Source of the DNA: Enterovibrio nigricans DSM 22720
GTDB lineage: Bacteria; Pseudomonadota; Gammaproteobacteria; Enterobacterales; Vibrionaceae
Assembly: GCF_900167155.1 (NCBI RefSeq)
Contig: NZ_FUXU01000001.1
Coordinates: forward strand, 62,001-126,000
Length of the DNA: 64,000 nt
Direction of reading: 5' to 3'
Of this stretch, positions 19,501-30,486 are shown piece by piece. Made by a program: the position numbers and the translations under genes. Numbering within the stretch: the stretch's first letter is position 1; each line of letters starts with the position of its first letter. The notes beneath the pieces are model-generated. The model saw nothing but the letters and a program-made list of their open reading frames with translations, searched no databases and was not told the DNA's origin.

Positions 19501-20445
19501 TCACTCAACCTGCTTTACTTGCAGCTCACGCGGCACTTCAAAGAACATGTTTTCTTCTCTACCTTTAAGCTCTTCAACCGTAAGGCCACCATATGCTTCA
19601 ATCTGTGCAATGATGAGGTTAACCAGCTCCTCGGGAGCAGACGCTCCTGCGGTAACGCCCACTTTTTTCTTGCCATCGAACCATTCAGATCGCACGTTTT
19701 CAGCACAATCGGTCAAATACGCGGGCGTTCCAAGCTTCTCACTCAACTCTCGAAGTCGATTTGAGTTAGAACTGTTTTTAGACCCAACCACAACAACGGC
19801 ATCACATTGCGCGGCTAAGTCGCGTACTGCGTCCTGACGATTTTGTGTGGCGTAGCAAATATCATCTTTGCGAGGCCCTTGAATCTCAGGATATACCTTT
19901 CGCAGCGTATCAATAACATCTGCGGTTTCATCGACTGACAGCGTGGTTTGGCTGACATAGTGAAGGTTCGAAGGATCTTTCACATTGAGTGTGTAAACGT
20001 CCTCTGGTGTTTCAACCAGATACATGCCACCTTCATCACTGGCGTACTGCCCCATTGTGCCCACGACTTCGGGATGCCCTGCATGGCCAATTAGCACTAC
20101 TTCCATATCGCGGCGACTCGCACGCGCGACTTCCATATGTACTTTGGTGACTAAGGGACAAGTGGCATCGAAGACTGTCAACTGACGGGATTTCGCTTCA
20201 TTGCGAACTGCCTGAGAAACGCCATGCGCAGAAAAGATAACAATGCTGTCATCCGGCACTTCATTCAGCTCTTCAACGAACACTGCACCACGTGCTTTCA
20301 GCCCTTCAACGACAAAGCGGTTGTGCACCACTTCGTGACGTACATAAATTGGCGGCTGATAAAGTTCCAGCGCGCGCTCTACAATGCTGATGGCACGATC
20401 AACACCTGCACAAAAACCACGAGGGTTAGCTAGCATGACTTTCAT
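19501..20445 (-). CDS. ispH: 4-hydroxy-3-methylbut-2-enyl diphosphate reductase
   Basis: IspH carries out the last step of the MEP pathway, giving IPP and DMAPP. The ATG at 20445 ([19 protein letters not shown]) yields 314 residues. The reading frame stays open upstream to 20763 inside fkpB, but that part is out-of-frame fkpB sequence and is not used. The three iron-sulfur cysteines are at 12, 96 and 197, the same numbers as in E. coli, and the THGVS-equivalent SAHGVSQAV and the TQTTLS-equivalent [10 protein letters not shown] are present. It follows fkpB by 25 nt in the ileS-lspA-fkpB-ispH cluster. Confidence 0.97.
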   Translation of the reverse strand: MKVMLANPRGFCAGVDRAISIVERALELYQPPIYVRHEVVHNRFVVEGLKARGAVFVEELNEVPDDSIVIFSAHGVSQAVRNEAKSRQLTVFDATCPLVTKVHMEVARASRRDMEVVLIGHAGHPEVVGTMGQYASDEGGMYLVETPEDVYTLNVKDPSNLHYVSQTTLSVDETADVIDTLRKVYPEIQGPRKDDICYATQNRQDAVRDLAAQCDAVVVVGSKNSSNSNRLRELSEKLGTPAYLTDCAENVRSEWFDGKKKVGVTAGASAPEELVNLIIAQIEAYGGLTVEELKGREENMFFEVPRELQVKQVE

Positions 20446-20470
20446 TTGCTTGCCTTTTCTTTCTCTGGCC

Positions 20471-20902
20471 TTAACTGACCTTAACGATTTCCACATCAAA
20501 GATAACACGATGACCCGCCAACGGATGATTAAAATCCACGGTAACGGACTCGCCTGCCACTTCGGTAATGACACCGGGGATCTCCTGCCCACCGGGGCCT
20601 GAAAATGCAATGATTGTCCCCTCTTCGGCGGGTGCATCACCGACAAATAATGTGCGATCCATATGTTGGATATTATCCGGATTTGACTGACCAAAAGCAT
20701 CGTCAGGTTCAAGTGTAAAGCTTGCCGTTTCTCCCTCAGATAAACCCACCAAGCACCTTTCAAAGTTTTCAGTCAGGCTGCCATCACCCATAACAAGTTT
20801 GGCTGGCTTTCCACTACTTTTGGTACTGTCTGCCACGGAGCCATCTTCCAGTTTGATCGTAAAGTGCATCAACACTTCGCTGTTCGCGCTAATTATTGTC
20901 AT
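20471..20902 (-). CDS. fkpB: FKBP-type peptidyl-prolyl cis-trans isomerase, SlpA type
   Basis: A short FKBP (143 residues) of the SlpA/FkpB type, with an FKBP core split by an IF (insert-in-flap) chaperone domain. Visible: N-terminal [41 protein letters not shown], and the C-terminal [19 protein letters not shown] that closes the FKBP fold. It is cytoplasmic (no signal peptide). It sits between lspA and ispH as in E. coli, where it is part of the ileS-lspA operon. It helps protein folding; specific clients are not known. Confidence 0.94.
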   Translation of the reverse strand: MTIISANSEVLMHFTIKLEDGSVADSTKSSGKPAKLVMGDGSLTENFERCLVGLSEGETASFTLEPDDAFGQSNPDNIQHMDRTLFVGDAPAEEGTIIAFSGPGGQEIPGVITEVAGESVTVDFNHPLAGHRVIFDVEIVKVS

Positions 20903-20974
20903 TGACTCATCCTTGGTGCAATCCCCAATATCGATGCTTAACCGACATTAGTTTCAACGTAAAATTGGTTTCAA

Positions 20975-20997
20975 CGTAAAAAGGGCCAGACGGCCAA
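20975..20997 (-). terminator. Weak terminator after lspA
   Basis: Minus strand TTGGCCGTCTGGCCCTTTTT: a short GC stem (GGCC-N4-GGCC) followed by five T, in the 206-bp gap between lspA and fkpB. It may partly uncouple fkpB-ispH from ileS-lspA. Confidence 0.5.
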
Positions 20998-21108
20998 CCC
21001 AACTAAACCCTCAAGATCTGTTGGGTTATCATCGTTTTAATACAATTTGGCGCCGACTACAAATGCAGCCAGCGCCAACTCTTATCTTAACTTGCGAGCC
21101 GAGGGCAC

Positions 21109-21621
21109 CTACTTGGCTTCGGCCTGCGGCTTCTTGGAAGCGAGGAAGCTATCTAAAATGATCAGTCCTGCACCGATACATATCGCTGTATCGGCAAGGT
21201 TGAAGGCTGGCCAATGGTTGTTTCCCACATAAAAGTCGAGAAAATCGACCACATAGCCATGCACCAATCGATCAAACAGATTACCAATCGCGCCACCAAT
21301 CACCAATGCATACGCAATATTCAGGATCTTATTACTACTTGGTGTACAGCGCATCCAGTATGCAAGCATACCTGATACACCCAAGGCGATGATCGCAAAG
21401 AACCAACGCTGCCAACCACCAGCATCACTAAGAAAGCTGAAAGCGGCACCATAGTTGTGAACATAGAGCAGGTTAAAAAATGGCAGAACCTCAATACGAT
21501 TCGACCAGCCGTACCCCATGGTATTCATCACCAGTAGCTTGCTACCGATATCCAGCACGAAGACCAGAAGCGCTAGCCATAACCAGCGCAATCCCGATTG
21601 TTTCGCTGTCAGATCTTTCAT
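21109..21621 (-). CDS. lspA: Lipoprotein signal peptidase (signal peptidase II)
   Basis: LspA removes the signal peptide of diacylated prolipoproteins in the inner membrane and is the globomycin target. The 170-residue protein has four hydrophobic helices. The catalytic aspartates lie in [10 protein letters not shown] (Asp126) and [10 protein letters not shown] (Asp144), with the conserved NLFDR and HNYGAAFSF segments. It follows ileS by 27 nt on the same strand. Lgt, which acts one step earlier on the same lipoproteins, is encoded at 33.3-34.1 kb. Confidence 0.96.
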   Translation of the reverse strand: MKDLTAKQSGLRWLWLALLVFVLDIGSKLLVMNTMGYGWSNRIEVLPFFNLLYVHNYGAAFSFLSDAGGWQRWFFAIIALGVSGMLAYWMRCTPSSNKILNIAYALVIGGAIGNLFDRLVHGYVVDFLDFYVGNNHWPAFNLADTAICIGAGLIILDSFLASKKPQAEAK

Positions 21622-21648
21622 CCAGCTTTCCTAACTTTACAGGTAGCG

Positions 21649-24477
21649 TTACGCGAACTGGCGCGCTTCGCCTTCACCATCAATATTGCTTACACAGCGA
21701 CCACAAATGGCCTCATGACCTGCAATAGAGCCCACATCAGCAACGTGGTGCCAGCAACGATCACACTTCTCTGCTTCAGACTTCGCAACCGCAACAGCTA
21801 AGCCATCAATTTCGGTGGCAACTGCTGACTCAGGCGCAGTTTCCGCTGCAACAACGTCTGCTTTAGAGGTCAAAAGGACAAAACGCAGTTCGTCCCCCAT
21901 CGCTTGCAGTTTCGCGGCAAATTCTGGTTTCGCGTACAAGGTAATTTCTGCTTCCAGAGAACCGCCAAGGATTTTCTCGCTACGCGCTTGTTCTAGCACT
22001 TTGTTCACAGCACCACGTACACGCAGAAGCTCTGCCCAGAATGCGTTGTTCAGTTGCTCGTCGTCACCCAGACCAAACAGGCCGTCGTACCACACTTCAG
22101 TGAACACGAACTTGTTACGGTTGCCCGGCATTTCGTTCCAAATTTCATCGGCAGTGAACGACATGATTGGTGCCATCCAGCGAACCAGTGCTTCCACGAT
22201 GTGGAACAGCGCCGTTTGACAGCTGCGGTGCGCATGGCCACCTGCTTTCGCGGTGTACTGACGATCTTTGATGATGTCTAGGTAGAATGAACCCATTTCT
22301 ACTGAACAGAATTGCATCAGACGTTGAGTCACTGCGTGGAAGTTACACTCTTCAAATGCTTTCAGGATTTCTTCCTGGGCTTCCAGAGCTTTACCAACAG
22401 CCCAACGATCCGCAACCACCATGTCTTCTGGTGCAACCATATCAGTTTCTGGGTTGAAACCATTCAGGTTAGCCAGCAAGAAACGCGCTGTGTTACGGAT
22501 ACGGCGATATGCGTCAGCACTGCGATTCAAGATTTGATCAGACACTGTCATTTCGCCAGTGTAGTCAGTCGATGCAACCCACAAACGCAGGATATCGCCA
22601 CCCAGTTTGTTCATCACTTCTTGTGGTGAAACAACGTTGCCGATCGACTTAGACATCTTACGGCCTTGACCATCAACGGTGAAACCGTGGGTCAAAACTT
22701 GTTTGTAAGGTGCTTTGTTTTTGATCGCAATAGACGTCATCAGCGATGATTGGAACCAACCACGGTGTTGGTCCGAACCTTCCAAGTACATATCCGCTTC
22801 GTGGCCACCGAACTCTTCACGTTGGTTGACAACGGCATAATGCGTTGCACCCGAATCAAACCATACGTCTAGCGTATCCAGTACTTTCTCATAGCTGGCT
22901 GCGTCGTCACCAAGAAGTTCCGCGGTATCCAGATCCCACCATGCTTGAATGCCTGATTGCTCAACTTTCTGCGCGACTTGCTCGATCAATTCAACCGTAT
23001 TCGGGTGAAGATCAGAGGTTTCTTTGTGAACAAACAGTGCAATTGGCACGCCCCAAGTACGTTGGCGAGAGATACACCAATCTGGGCGACCTTCAACCAT
23101 AGACTCGATACGATTTTGACCCCATTCAGGGATCCACTGAACGCTTTTGATCTCTTCTAACGCTTTTGCACGCAGACCCGCTTTCTCCATCGAGATAAAC
23201 CACTGCGGTGTTGCACGGAAAATGATCGGCGTCTTATGGCGCCAGCAATGTGGGTAGCTGTGCTCATAGGCGTGGTGATGAAGCAAAGAACCATGCTCTT
23301 TCAGCACTTCAATCACGTTGTCGTTTGCTTTCAATACGTGTTGACCCGCAAACAACTCTGTATCAGGAAGGTATACACCGTTGCTACCAACAGGGTTTGC
23401 CACTTCAAGACCGTATTTCTGACCTACCACGAAGTCTTCTTGACCGTGACCCGGCGCAGTGTGTACCACACCCGTACCAGATTCCGTTGTAACGTGGTCG
23501 CCACAGATGACAGGCACGTCAAAACTGTAGAATGGGTGGTTGAAGCGCAGCAATTCCAGCGCGTCACCTTTACAGAAGCCCAAGTTGTGGAAGTGCTCGA
23601 TACCTGCACGATCCATCACTTGCTTCGCAAGTTCAGATGCCATAATTAAACGGCGCGGCGTGTCACCTTCCACTTGAACAAGGACATATTCAAGTGCATC
23701 AGACACAGCAACTGCACGGTTTGCAGGCAACGTCCAAGGTGTGGTGGTCCAAATAACGATAGACACGTCACCTTGACCCGCTTGGCCTTCTGCAAGGTTG
23801 AATTTAGACAGCACTGCCGCTTCGTCAGTCGCACGGAACATCACATCAATCGATGGAGACACCTTGTTCTCGTATTCCACTTCCGCTTCTGCCAGTGCAG
23901 AACCACAGTCCGTACACCAGTGAACAGGTTTAAAGCCTTTGTGCAAATGGCCATTGCCCGCAATTTTACCTAGCGCACGAATGATGTTTGCTTCAGTATC
24001 AAAGTCCATGGTCAGGTATGGCTTATCCCACTCACCCAACACACCTAGACGTTTGAAGTCAGCCTTTTGGCCTTCAACTTGCTGGGCCGCGTATTCACGG
24101 CATTTCTGACGAAACTCAGCCGCAGACACTTTCTTGCCTGGCTTACCCACTTTTTTCTCTACCATCAGCTCGATAGGTAGACCGTGGCAATCCCAACCTG
24201 GTACATACGGTGCGTCAAAATCCGACAGTGTTTTCGACTTAATAATAATGTCTTTAAGAATTTTGTTTACTGAGTGACCAATGTGAATATTGCCGTTTGC
24301 ATACGGAGGGCCGTCATGCAGGATGAAAGATTTTTTGCCTTTCTTCGCTTTACGGATTTCGCCGTAAAGATCTTCGTCATACCAGCGCTTAAGCATTTGG
24401 GGCTCGCGCTGAGCAAGATTACCTCGCATCGGAAACGCAGTTTCCGGCAGGTTTAAGGTATCTTTAAAGTCACTCAT
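21649..24477 (-). CDS. ileS: Isoleucyl-tRNA synthetase
   Basis: IleS charges tRNA-Ile and edits misactivated valine. The 942 residues (E. coli 938) contain the class I motifs: HIGH in [13 protein letters not shown] near residue 60 and KMSKS in [12 protein letters not shown] near 600, with the CP1 editing region between ([15 protein letters not shown] and [16 protein letters not shown]). The C-terminus has the zinc-binding CDRCWHHV and CGRCVSNI pair of the bacterial type, expected in the mupirocin-sensitive form rather than the eukaryote-like resistant one. It lies between ribF and lspA in the conserved operon. Confidence 0.98.
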   Translation of the reverse strand: MSDFKDTLNLPETAFPMRGNLAQREPQMLKRWYDEDLYGEIRKAKKGKKSFILHDGPPYANGNIHIGHSVNKILKDIIIKSKTLSDFDAPYVPGWDCHGLPIELMVEKKVGKPGKKVSAAEFRQKCREYAAQQVEGQKADFKRLGVLGEWDKPYLTMDFDTEANIIRALGKIAGNGHLHKGFKPVHWCTDCGSALAEAEVEYENKVSPSIDVMFRATDEAAVLSKFNLAEGQAGQGDVSIVIWTTTPWTLPANRAVAVSDALEYVLVQVEGDTPRRLIMASELAKQVMDRAGIEHFHNLGFCKGDALELLRFNHPFYSFDVPVICGDHVTTESGTGVVHTAPGHGQEDFVVGQKYGLEVANPVGSNGVYLPDTELFAGQHVLKANDNVIEVLKEHGSLLHHHAYEHSYPHCWRHKTPIIFRATPQWFISMEKAGLRAKALEEIKSVQWIPEWGQNRIESMVEGRPDWCISRQRTWGVPIALFVHKETSDLHPNTVELIEQVAQKVEQSGIQAWWDLDTAELLGDDAASYEKVLDTLDVWFDSGATHYAVVNQREEFGGHEADMYLEGSDQHRGWFQSSLMTSIAIKNKAPYKQVLTHGFTVDGQGRKMSKSIGNVVSPQEVMNKLGGDILRLWVASTDYTGEMTVSDQILNRSADAYRRIRNTARFLLANLNGFNPETDMVAPEDMVVADRWAVGKALEAQEEILKAFEECNFHAVTQRLMQFCSVEMGSFYLDIIKDRQYTAKAGGHAHRSCQTALFHIVEALVRWMAPIMSFTADEIWNEMPGNRNKFVFTEVWYDGLFGLGDDEQLNNAFWAELLRVRGAVNKVLEQARSEKILGGSLEAEITLYAKPEFAAKLQAMGDELRFVLLTSKADVVAAETAPESAVATEIDGLAVAVAKSEAEKCDRCWHHVADVGSIAGHEAICGRCVSNIDGEGEARQFA

Positions 24478-24502
24478 TGATTGTTCATTCCGTATATGGA
24501 CA

Positions 24503-25444
24503 TTATTCTTCGGTCAACGCAGACAGCCACGCACGCGCTGTCTGAGCATCAAGTTCAATTTGGGCTTTCAATTCATCAATTGAGCCGAATTTCATCTCGT
24601 CTCGTAGCCTATGAAGCAGCTGGACTTCGATGTGTCGACCATAAAGGTCTTCTTTTAAGTCAAAAAGGTGCACTTCCAATTGTTGGCGTACACCATTGAC
24701 GGTTGGTCGTGTGCCGACATTGGCAACACCACCTAACCATTGTTCTTCTTTTATGCCACCAACTTTTACAACGTACACACCCGAAACCGGGGAAACACGT
24801 CGCTTGAGGGGGACATTAGCAGTGGGGAAGCCAATGGTTCTGCCCAGTTTTTTACCGTGTGAAACACGGCCACTGATGCTGTATGGGCGTCCCAGCATCT
24901 CTTCTGCCACTTCCTGATGCCCAGCCGCGAGTTCATCTCGAATGGCGGTACTGCTAACACGCTGCGCTGAGAGCGTGAAACTTTGGGTGCTCACCACGGC
25001 AAAACCGGCATCGGTGGCTTGTTGTTGCAGGTAACAAAAATCGCCCTGACGCTGAGCACCAAAGCGAAAGTCGTCTCCAACCACGAGAAACTTAACACCC
25101 AATTGTTCAACCAACAAGCGGTGAACGAAGTCATACGGCGTCATAGTGGCAAATTTGGCGTTAAAATTGACCACAATCAGTCGATCAACACCCAACGCCG
25201 TCAGTTGCACGTACTTATCCCGAAGGCGTGTTAATCGCGCAGGCGCACTTTCAGCGGTGAAAAGTTCCCGAGGCTGAGGCTCAAATAGCATTACCACAGC
25301 AGGTAAACCCAACTCACGTGCCTTCTCAACCACTCGGCGAAGCACTTTCTGATGCCCAAGATGAACACCATCAAAGTTACCGATTGTCAGAACACACCCG
25401 TGATGTTTTTCACGAATGTTATGGATACCCCGGATTAATTCCAT
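24503..25444 (-). CDS. ribF: Bifunctional riboflavin kinase/FAD synthetase
   Basis: RibF phosphorylates riboflavin to FMN and adenylylates it to FAD. The 313 residues equal E. coli RibF. The N-terminal nucleotidyltransferase domain (about 1-180) has [13 protein letters not shown], the HxGH-type motif, and [15 protein letters not shown]. The C-terminal kinase domain (about 185-313) has [26 protein letters not shown] (quoted in parts: [15 protein letters not shown]). It lies between murJ and ileS on minus, 25 nt before ileS. Confidence 0.97.
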   Translation of the reverse strand: MELIRGIHNIREKHHGCVLTIGNFDGVHLGHQKVLRRVVEKARELGLPAVVMLFEPQPRELFTAESAPARLTRLRDKYVQLTALGVDRLIVVNFNAKFATMTPYDFVHRLLVEQLGVKFLVVGDDFRFGAQRQGDFCYLQQQATDAGFAVVSTQSFTLSAQRVSSTAIRDELAAGHQEVAEEMLGRPYSISGRVSHGKKLGRTIGFPTANVPLKRRVSPVSGVYVVKVGGIKEEQWLGGVANVGTRPTVNGVRQQLEVHLFDLKEDLYGRHIEVQLLHRLRDEMKFGSIDELKAQIELDAQTARAWLSALTEE

Positions 25445-25506
25445 AGTGGTAAAACTGCTGTCCCCATAAAAAAACCGACGGATTATATACTATTCAAAGG
25501 CCGCAA

Positions 25507-27066
25507 TCAGCTTTCTGCTCGAAGATGACGAGGACGCAGCCCCAGAATCACCAACGTAGCAAGGTAAACCCCTGCTCCTGCTGCAATTAGTCCGCTCAAC
25601 GTATATGTTCTTTCCCAAAATCCCATCGTCAGCCATTGTGCATTCTCTGGCATTAACCACCACACCAAGCTCCCCATCATCACGACACCGATGAGCAGGC
25701 GTAAACTAAATATGGCTGTTTCTTTACTGATTTGGTACACACCCTGCTCGTGAAGACCACGATACAACAAACCCGCATTCACCAATGCGGACAGTGACGT
25801 CGCTATTGCCAGCCCCACGTAACCGTAGAAGTAAGCAAATATCAGGTTGAACACCATATTGGTTACCATCGCGACGATGCCGTAACGCACGGGTGTTTTG
25901 GTGTCCTGCCGGGCGTAGTAACCCGGTGCGAGGACTTTAATCAGCATGAAATTGAGCAACCCCGATGAGTAAGCAACCAGCGACAACGAGGCGGCATCCA
26001 CGTCTGATGCGCTAAATTCACCACGCATAAACAGCACCATTAGCATAGGCTTCGCGAGGACAACCATGCCAATCATCGCTGGCGCACCAAGTAGAAGCAC
26101 CATGCGTACGCCCCAATCCATTGTACTTGCGAACTGACCGGATGACTGCTCAACATGTTTTTTAGATAAAGCAGGCAGGATCACGGTTGCGATCGCAATA
26201 CCAAAGAGGCCTAAAGGAAACTCCAAAAGACGGTCTGAGTAATACAACCAACTGATAGAGCCCGTCGCGAGGAAACTCGCAATAAAAGTATCAAGCAATA
26301 AGTTGATTTGACTGACAGACACACCAAACAGCGCAGGGATCATCAAGGTGCGAATTTTTGTCACGCCTGGGTGAGACCAACCCCATTTAGGGCGCACCAA
26401 CATCCCTTCGCGATAAAGAAACGGAATTTGGAACGCAAACTGGATCAATCCGCCCAGAAAAACGCCGATACCCAAACCGATTTCTGGCTGTTCCATTCCC
26501 GGCGCAATGAACATTGCAGCAGAGATCATCGCAATGTTTAGAAATACTGGCGTAAAGGAAGAGACCGCAAAACGTCCCAACGTATTGAGAATGGATCCTG
26601 CCAATGCGACAAAAGTAATAAACCACAGATAGGGAAACGTAATTTTCAGGATCAATGAGGCCAGTTCAAACTTGTGAGCTGACGGCCCATCATTCACCCA
26701 GTCAAGAAACCATCCCATACCGAACAACGCAGTGATAACCGGGGAAGCAATCACACCCACGAGGGTGACAATCGTAACTAACACACCCAACGTGCCCGAG
26801 GTGTATGCAATCAGCTCACGTGTTTTTGATTTATCGTCACTAGCCTGGTATTCAGCGAGAACAGGTACAAACGCTTGAGAGAAAGCACCTTCGGCAAAAA
26901 GACGGCGAAGAAAATTCGGGATTTTATTTGCAAAAAAGAAAGCGTCAGCGGCAGCACCAGCCCCCATCAGATTCGCAATCACCACATCACGAACAAGCCC
27001 CATGACACGAGACACCATGGTCATAAAGCTCACGATCAGTCCTGAGCGAAGTAATCGCTTTGACAC
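25507..27066 (-). CDS. murJ: Lipid II flippase MurJ
   Basis: MurJ (MviN) moves lipid II across the inner membrane for peptidoglycan synthesis. The 519-residue polytopic MOP-superfamily protein starts MSKRLLRSGLIVSFMTMVSR and contains RRLFAEGAFSQAFVPVL, a charged segment of the family conserved in the flippase cavity, and about 14 hydrophobic helices. It is the most upstream gene of the minus-strand murJ-ribF-ileS-lspA-fkpB-ispH series and is divergent from rpsT. E. coli has murJ elsewhere, but the murJ-ribF linkage is usual in Vibrio. Confidence 0.97.
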   Translation of the reverse strand: MSKRLLRSGLIVSFMTMVSRVMGLVRDVVIANLMGAGAAADAFFFANKIPNFLRRLFAEGAFSQAFVPVLAEYQASDDKSKTRELIAYTSGTLGVLVTIVTLVGVIASPVITALFGMGWFLDWVNDGPSAHKFELASLILKITFPYLWFITFVALAGSILNTLGRFAVSSFTPVFLNIAMISAAMFIAPGMEQPEIGLGIGVFLGGLIQFAFQIPFLYREGMLVRPKWGWSHPGVTKIRTLMIPALFGVSVSQINLLLDTFIASFLATGSISWLYYSDRLLEFPLGLFGIAIATVILPALSKKHVEQSSGQFASTMDWGVRMVLLLGAPAMIGMVVLAKPMLMVLFMRGEFSASDVDAASLSLVAYSSGLLNFMLIKVLAPGYYARQDTKTPVRYGIVAMVTNMVFNLIFAYFYGYVGLAIATSLSALVNAGLLYRGLHEQGVYQISKETAIFSLRLLIGVVMMGSLVWWLMPENAQWLTMGFWERTYTLSGLIAAGAGVYLATLVILGLRPRHLRAES

Positions 27067-27183
27067 TAGTTAACCCCTTAAAATGCTATTAAGTAATCAC
27101 GCTAATTTATTATTGATTCTCTCTCGGCCGGTACGTTTGAATTAAAAGCGCGTCAGATACAGAGAAATGCACCGATAAAATGC

Positions 27184-27212
27184 TTACTTCATTCAAAGAA
27201 TGCTGGTAGAAT
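27184..27212 (+). promoter_or_regulatory. Upstream rpsT promoter candidate (P1)
   Basis: TTACTT (27184-27189), 17-bp spacer, TGGTAGAAT with an extended -10 (TAGAAT 27207-27212). It is about 104 bp upstream of the second promoter; E. coli rpsT also has two promoters about 90 bp apart. Confidence 0.5.
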
Positions 27213-27287
27213 CTGCCGCCATATTAACCGCGATGTCCACCACATGCTATTCCTATGGTTTATGCGGCGGATATTTGCACAAATGAA

Positions 27288-27316
27288 TTGACAACTCGGG
27301 TAAAACGGGGCATATT
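27288..27316 (+). promoter_or_regulatory. rpsT promoter (P2)
   Basis: TTGACA (27288-27293), 17-bp spacer, CATATT (27311-27316). The GC-rich stretch after the -10 (CCTCGG) resembles a stringent-type discriminator. The start point would be near 27323, 41 nt before the start codon. Confidence 0.75.
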
Positions 27317-27363
27317 CCTCGGCCTTAAATTGTCACCGAATATAAGATTTGGGAGTAAGACCC

Positions 27364-27624
27364 TTGGCGAATATCAAATCTGCTAAGAAGCGTGCAATCC
27401 AGTCTGAGAAGCGTCGCCAGCACAACGCAAGCCGTCGCTCAATGATGCGCACTTACCTGAAAAAAACCATCGCAGCTATTGCAGCAGGCGATAAAGAACT
27501 AGCTACTAAAGCTTTTGCTGAAGCACAGCCTATTCTGGACCGCATGGCAACTAAAGGCCTGATCCATAAGAACAAAGCTGCTCGTCATAAAGCTGCTCTG
27601 GCTACTCAAATCAAAGCTCTGTAA
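27364..27624 (+). CDS. rpsT: Ribosomal protein S20 (UUG start)
   Basis: S20 binds 16S rRNA early in 30S assembly. Homology begins at (M)[17 protein letters not shown], and the only fitting start is TTG at 27364, after GGGAGTAAGACCC. E. coli rpsT also starts with UUG, where the weak start is part of S20 autoregulation. The 86 residues are basic, with the typical [13 protein letters not shown] and [15 protein letters not shown] segments. It is divergent from murJ and converges on hlyU. Control by free S20 is inferred from the conserved UUG. Confidence 0.97.
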   Translation: MANIKSAKKRAIQSEKRRQHNASRRSMMRTYLKKTIAAIAAGDKELATKAFAEAQPILDRMATKGLIHKNKAARHKAALATQIKAL

Positions 27625-27643
27625 TAGCGCCTCGATTTGAAAT

Positions 27644-27672
27644 AAAAAAACCGGCTTCTGGCCGGTTTTTTT
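27644..27672. terminator. Bidirectional terminator between rpsT and hlyU
   Basis: AAAAAAACCGGCTTCTGGCCGGTTTTTTT: a GC-rich stem flanked by A7 and T7, usable by both rpsT (plus) and hlyU (minus). Confidence 0.9.
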
Positions 27673-27687
27673 ATTGGTTCCAAATAA

Positions 27688-27981
27688 TCATTTGCAATAA
27701 AGCTGATGCAACGTTGACATCAATGTCTGCACTTCAACGCTTTTAAGCGAGTAATACACTGTCTGCGCCTCTTTACGCGTTGCGACTAGGCCGTCTCGAC
27801 GTAACCAAGCCAGATGTTGAGAAAGGGCTGATTGACTGAGCTGTAGCTTCTCACTGAGCGTCCCTACCGACATTTCACCCTCAAGCAAATAGCAGAGAAT
27901 AAAAAGCCTGCGTTCGTTCGCCATTGCTTTTAACAACTGTACAGCCTTTGGCCCGTTGTCGTGCATCTGTTTTAAATCCAT
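27688..27981 (-). CDS. hlyU: ArsR/SmtB-family regulator, HlyU
   Basis: A 97-residue winged-helix ArsR-family regulator. The recognition region LSQSALSQHLAWLRRDGLV and wing TRKEAQTVYYSL closely match V. cholerae HlyU, which relieves H-NS repression of virulence genes such as hlyA and responds to oxidised or sulfur species. Cys30 and Cys96 occupy the places of HlyU Cys38 and Cys104, the redox pair in that protein. No metal-binding ELCVCD motif is seen. The placement rpsT-hlyU-nhaR agrees with V. cholerae. Targets in this organism are unknown. Confidence 0.88.
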   Translation of the reverse strand: MDLKQMHDNGPKAVQLLKAMANERRLFILCYLLEGEMSVGTLSEKLQLSQSALSQHLAWLRRDGLVATRKEAQTVYYSLKSVEVQTLMSTLHQLYCK

Positions 27982-28096
27982 ACGTACTGCCTAACGTTGC
28001 TCATCTAACAGACTGTTTGTTTTGACTTAAGTGTAACACTGTTCAAAAGAGTAACAATGCCCAGTGTTTAAGAATGAAATTAGAAAAAATATTCAA

Positions 28097-28984
28097 CTAG
28101 TGGAACAGCTTTCCAAAGTCCGCTTCACAGATCCTTTTTACCGCAGGGTGTTGAATCATCCTTTCAGCAAATATCACATAGTACTCTTCTTTAAGCTCTT
28201 TCACCTTTGCGATTTCTTGTATATTAGGAAGATCTAGTACATCGGCAGAATAGAAGGTCGGCGCAACAAACATTGCCTGATGGTTCGCACCAAATGCCTT
28301 CATTAACGCTGCATCATCAAACTCACCGAGAATGTTTGGCGTGATCCCCTGGCTATCAAACCAATGCATCAGCTTGCGTCCCATCGCCGTGCGACTACCG
28401 GGAATAAGCAATTTGTAATCTTCAATAATCGCTGGAAATGATTTTTTAGCGGTGCTTCCTGAGCAAAAAAAACTCATCACACTTTCACCAATTTTCACGC
28501 TGAACAAGCCGGGGCTTTGCGCAGAGTCAATTGGGCAATCGGACAAAATGATATCTAGTTTGTGCTGGCTGAGTTGTTCAAGTAGCAGTTCGTGTGTTGA
28601 TTCAAAACAACGAAGGTGAATACCTTCATCGTCAGGGATCGCTTTAAGCAAAACCCGACTGACCAGATTTTTTGATAACGCGTCAGCCACCCCCACATCA
28701 AAGAGTTGGTTCTCTCGTTGGCTGTAATTCACGATATCGAGCATTTCATAGCTCAGACCAAACATCTTGTCCGCATACTTAAAAACAAGCTGCCCAAGCT
28801 CCGTCGGCTCGACATTGCGCCCTGCACGTTTAGTCAGCCTGCCATTTAATCGCTCTTCTAACGCGCGTATTTGGCCTGTAACGGTTTGTGGAGTGAGAAA
28901 CAAAGCTTCTGCTGCCTTGGTAACAGAACCTTGCTTACAGACCATCCAGAAGTAATAGAGGTGGTTATAGTTTAGGTGTGACAT
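28097..28984 (-). CDS. nhaR: LysR-type activator of nhaA, NhaR
   Basis: NhaR is a sodium-responsive LysR-type regulator that activates the Na+/H+ antiporter gene nhaA and, in E. coli, also other genes. The 295 residues start [20 protein letters not shown], with an N-terminal helix-turn-helix (about 18-60, [20 protein letters not shown]) and a C-terminal co-inducer domain (about 90-295). It lies downstream of nhaA and the small secreted protein gene on the same strand, as nhaR follows nhaA in E. coli, and just upstream of hlyU. Confidence 0.94.
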   Translation of the reverse strand: MSHLNYNHLYYFWMVCKQGSVTKAAEALFLTPQTVTGQIRALEERLNGRLTKRAGRNVEPTELGQLVFKYADKMFGLSYEMLDIVNYSQRENQLFDVGVADALSKNLVSRVLLKAIPDDEGIHLRCFESTHELLLEQLSQHKLDIILSDCPIDSAQSPGLFSVKIGESVMSFFCSGSTAKKSFPAIIEDYKLLIPGSRTAMGRKLMHWFDSQGITPNILGEFDDAALMKAFGANHQAMFVAPTFYSADVLDLPNIQEIAKVKELKEEYYVIFAERMIQHPAVKRICEADFGKLFH

Positions 28985-29051
28985 ATCTATCCAAACAAAA
29001 AAACGTCAGAATCACGCATCGGCAATTCTGACGTTCTTAATTTTTGCAATG

Positions 29052-29324
29052 TTAGCCTTTTGTCGTCAGAATAGAGGTTCTGATACGCTCCCCCGCGCGT
29101 TGTTCCAGAGCGCGGCCTAAAAGGCTATCTTTGTCAAAGCTCGTCGGTGACAGGCTTGCTTTTTCTGTCACAAACTCACCAGATCTATCTACTTCAACAC
29201 CCGCCATAAAGGCCTTACAGATTTCAGTAGAGTTATCGTCAAAGCAATGTGTGTATTTGTCCATTGCGATGACCGGGGCGGTGAATACTACACCGCTAAT
29301 AATCAATGCTAACGTTCTTCTCAT
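29052..29324 (-). CDS. Small secreted protein of unknown function between nhaA and nhaR
   Basis: No family was recognised. The ATG at 29324 follows GGAGG with a 9-nt spacer and overlaps the last 29 nt of nhaA, so the gene is probably translated with it. The 90 residues start with a signal peptide ([20 protein letters not shown], likely cleaved near residue 20), then a short mature part of about 70 residues with two cysteines ([13 protein letters not shown]) that could form a disulfide, and a polar C-terminus ([14 protein letters not shown]). A periplasmic role linked to sodium or pH stress is only suggested by the context. Confidence 0.75.
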   Translation of the reverse strand: MRRTLALIISGVVFTAPVIAMDKYTHCFDDNSTEICKAFMAGVEVDRSGEFVTEKASLSPTSFDKDSLLGRALEQRAGERIRTSILTTKG

Positions 29325-30486
29325 CGCTATCTTCCTCCACCTCACTCGATTTCGGCAATACAGCATTTAGCAGGGCATAGCCTGCAAGAGCCGACACAGT
29401 TGAACCAATCAAGATACCCAGTCGTGATAACGTAATATAGCTTTGGTCAACACCTACAAACGCCAGTGACGAAATAAAGATAGACATCGTAAAGCCAATA
29501 CCACACAACAGGGACACAGCAAAGATTTGCTTAAAGTTTACGCTTTCAGGTAGGCGAGCTACGCCCATTTTCACAGCAACCCAACTGAAGGTGAAAATCC
29601 CCAGCGGTTTACCAATCAAGAGACCCATTGCAATGCCCATCGGCAATACATTGGTCAAACTGTCAAACGACACACCTTTCAAAGACACGCCTGCATTTGC
29701 AAACGCAAAGATAGGCAAAATTAGGAACGCGGCATATGGGTGAATGGCATGTTCCAGTTGTTTCAACGGTGACTTGCCGTTTTTCCCTCCCTCTAGCGGG
29801 ATTACAAAACCCAGTACGACACCCGCTAGCGTTGCGTGAACACCAGACTTAAGCACGCTGAACCACAAAATGGCGCCGACAAGCAGATACCATCGCGTTG
29901 CAGTCACGTTCTTTACGTTCATGAGGAACAGCACTGCGGTTGAAATAAAGGCTACCGTCAGTGCCATAACTGACAAATCGCTACTGTAAAACAGCGCAAT
30001 AATGACGATAACACCTAGGTCATCAATAATCGCCAATGCCAGCAAGAACACTTTCAATGCCAGTGGGACACGCTTGCCCAACAGAGCCATTACACCCAGC
30101 GCAAAGGCAATATCCGTTGCAGCAGGGATTGCCCAACCATTAGCCGTCACTGGGTCATTTAAATTGAATGCCAAGTAAACCAAGGCTGGTGCCAACATAC
30201 CACCGACAGCTGCGATGGCAGGGAAAATCGCCTTCTCTTTCGTGTTGAGCGCACCTTCAATAAGCTCTCGCTTAACTTCAAGTCCGATCAATAGAAAGAA
30301 GATGGCCATCAGACCGTCATTAATCCAGTGGCTAACAGACAAGCCAGCGATATAAGTATGAAGCGCACTGTCATACAGCGGCTGCAACGGTGAATTGGCA
30401 ATCACAATCGCCAAAATTGCAGCAACAATCAGCACCAGACCACCCGCTGATTCCATCTTCATAAACTGACGAATTGCATCAGTCAT
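29296..30486 (-). CDS. nhaA: Na+/H+ antiporter NhaA
   Basis: NhaA exchanges Na+ or Li+ for protons at alkaline pH in the inner membrane. The 396-residue polytopic protein carries the ion-binding aspartates in ATDIAFALG (Asp125) and the adjacent pair in [10 protein letters not shown] (Asp155, Asp156), equivalent to E. coli Asp133 and Asp163/164. The N-terminus is [20 protein letters not shown]. It is first in the nhaA-small protein-nhaR series on minus and divergent from nptA across 425 bp. Nested inverted repeats lie 69-112 bp upstream. Confidence 0.97.
   Translation of the reverse strand: MTDAIRQFMKMESAGGLVLIVAAILAIVIANSPLQPLYDSALHTYIAGLSVSHWINDGLMAIFFLLIGLEVKRELIEGALNTKEKAIFPAIAAVGGMLAPALVYLAFNLNDPVTANGWAIPAATDIAFALGVMALLGKRVPLALKVFLLALAIIDDLGVIVIIALFYSSDLSVMALTVAFISTAVLFLMNVKNVTATRWYLLVGAILWFSVLKSGVHATLAGVVLGFVIPLEGGKNGKSPLKQLEHAIHPYAAFLILPIFAFANAGVSLKGVSFDSLTNVLPMGIAMGLLIGKPLGIFTFSWVAVKMGVARLPESVNFKQIFAVSLLCGIGFTMSIFISSLAFVGVDQSYITLSRLGILIGSTVSALAGYALLNAVLPKSSEVEEDSDEKNVSIDY

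Noticed and set aside
20446-20763. Long N-terminal extension of the ispH reading frame
   Set aside because: It overlaps fkpB out of frame and does not resemble IspH; the family start [14 protein letters not shown] is at 20445 and puts all three cysteines at the E. coli positions.
23236-23649. 137-codon plus-strand ORF inside ileS
   Set aside because: Antisense shadow of ileS; no start signals or family resemblance.
27675-27705. Fur-box-like symmetry CAAAT-N4-ATTTG near the hlyU stop
   Set aside because: It overlaps the end of hlyU next to a terminator, too short and misplaced for a Fur site.
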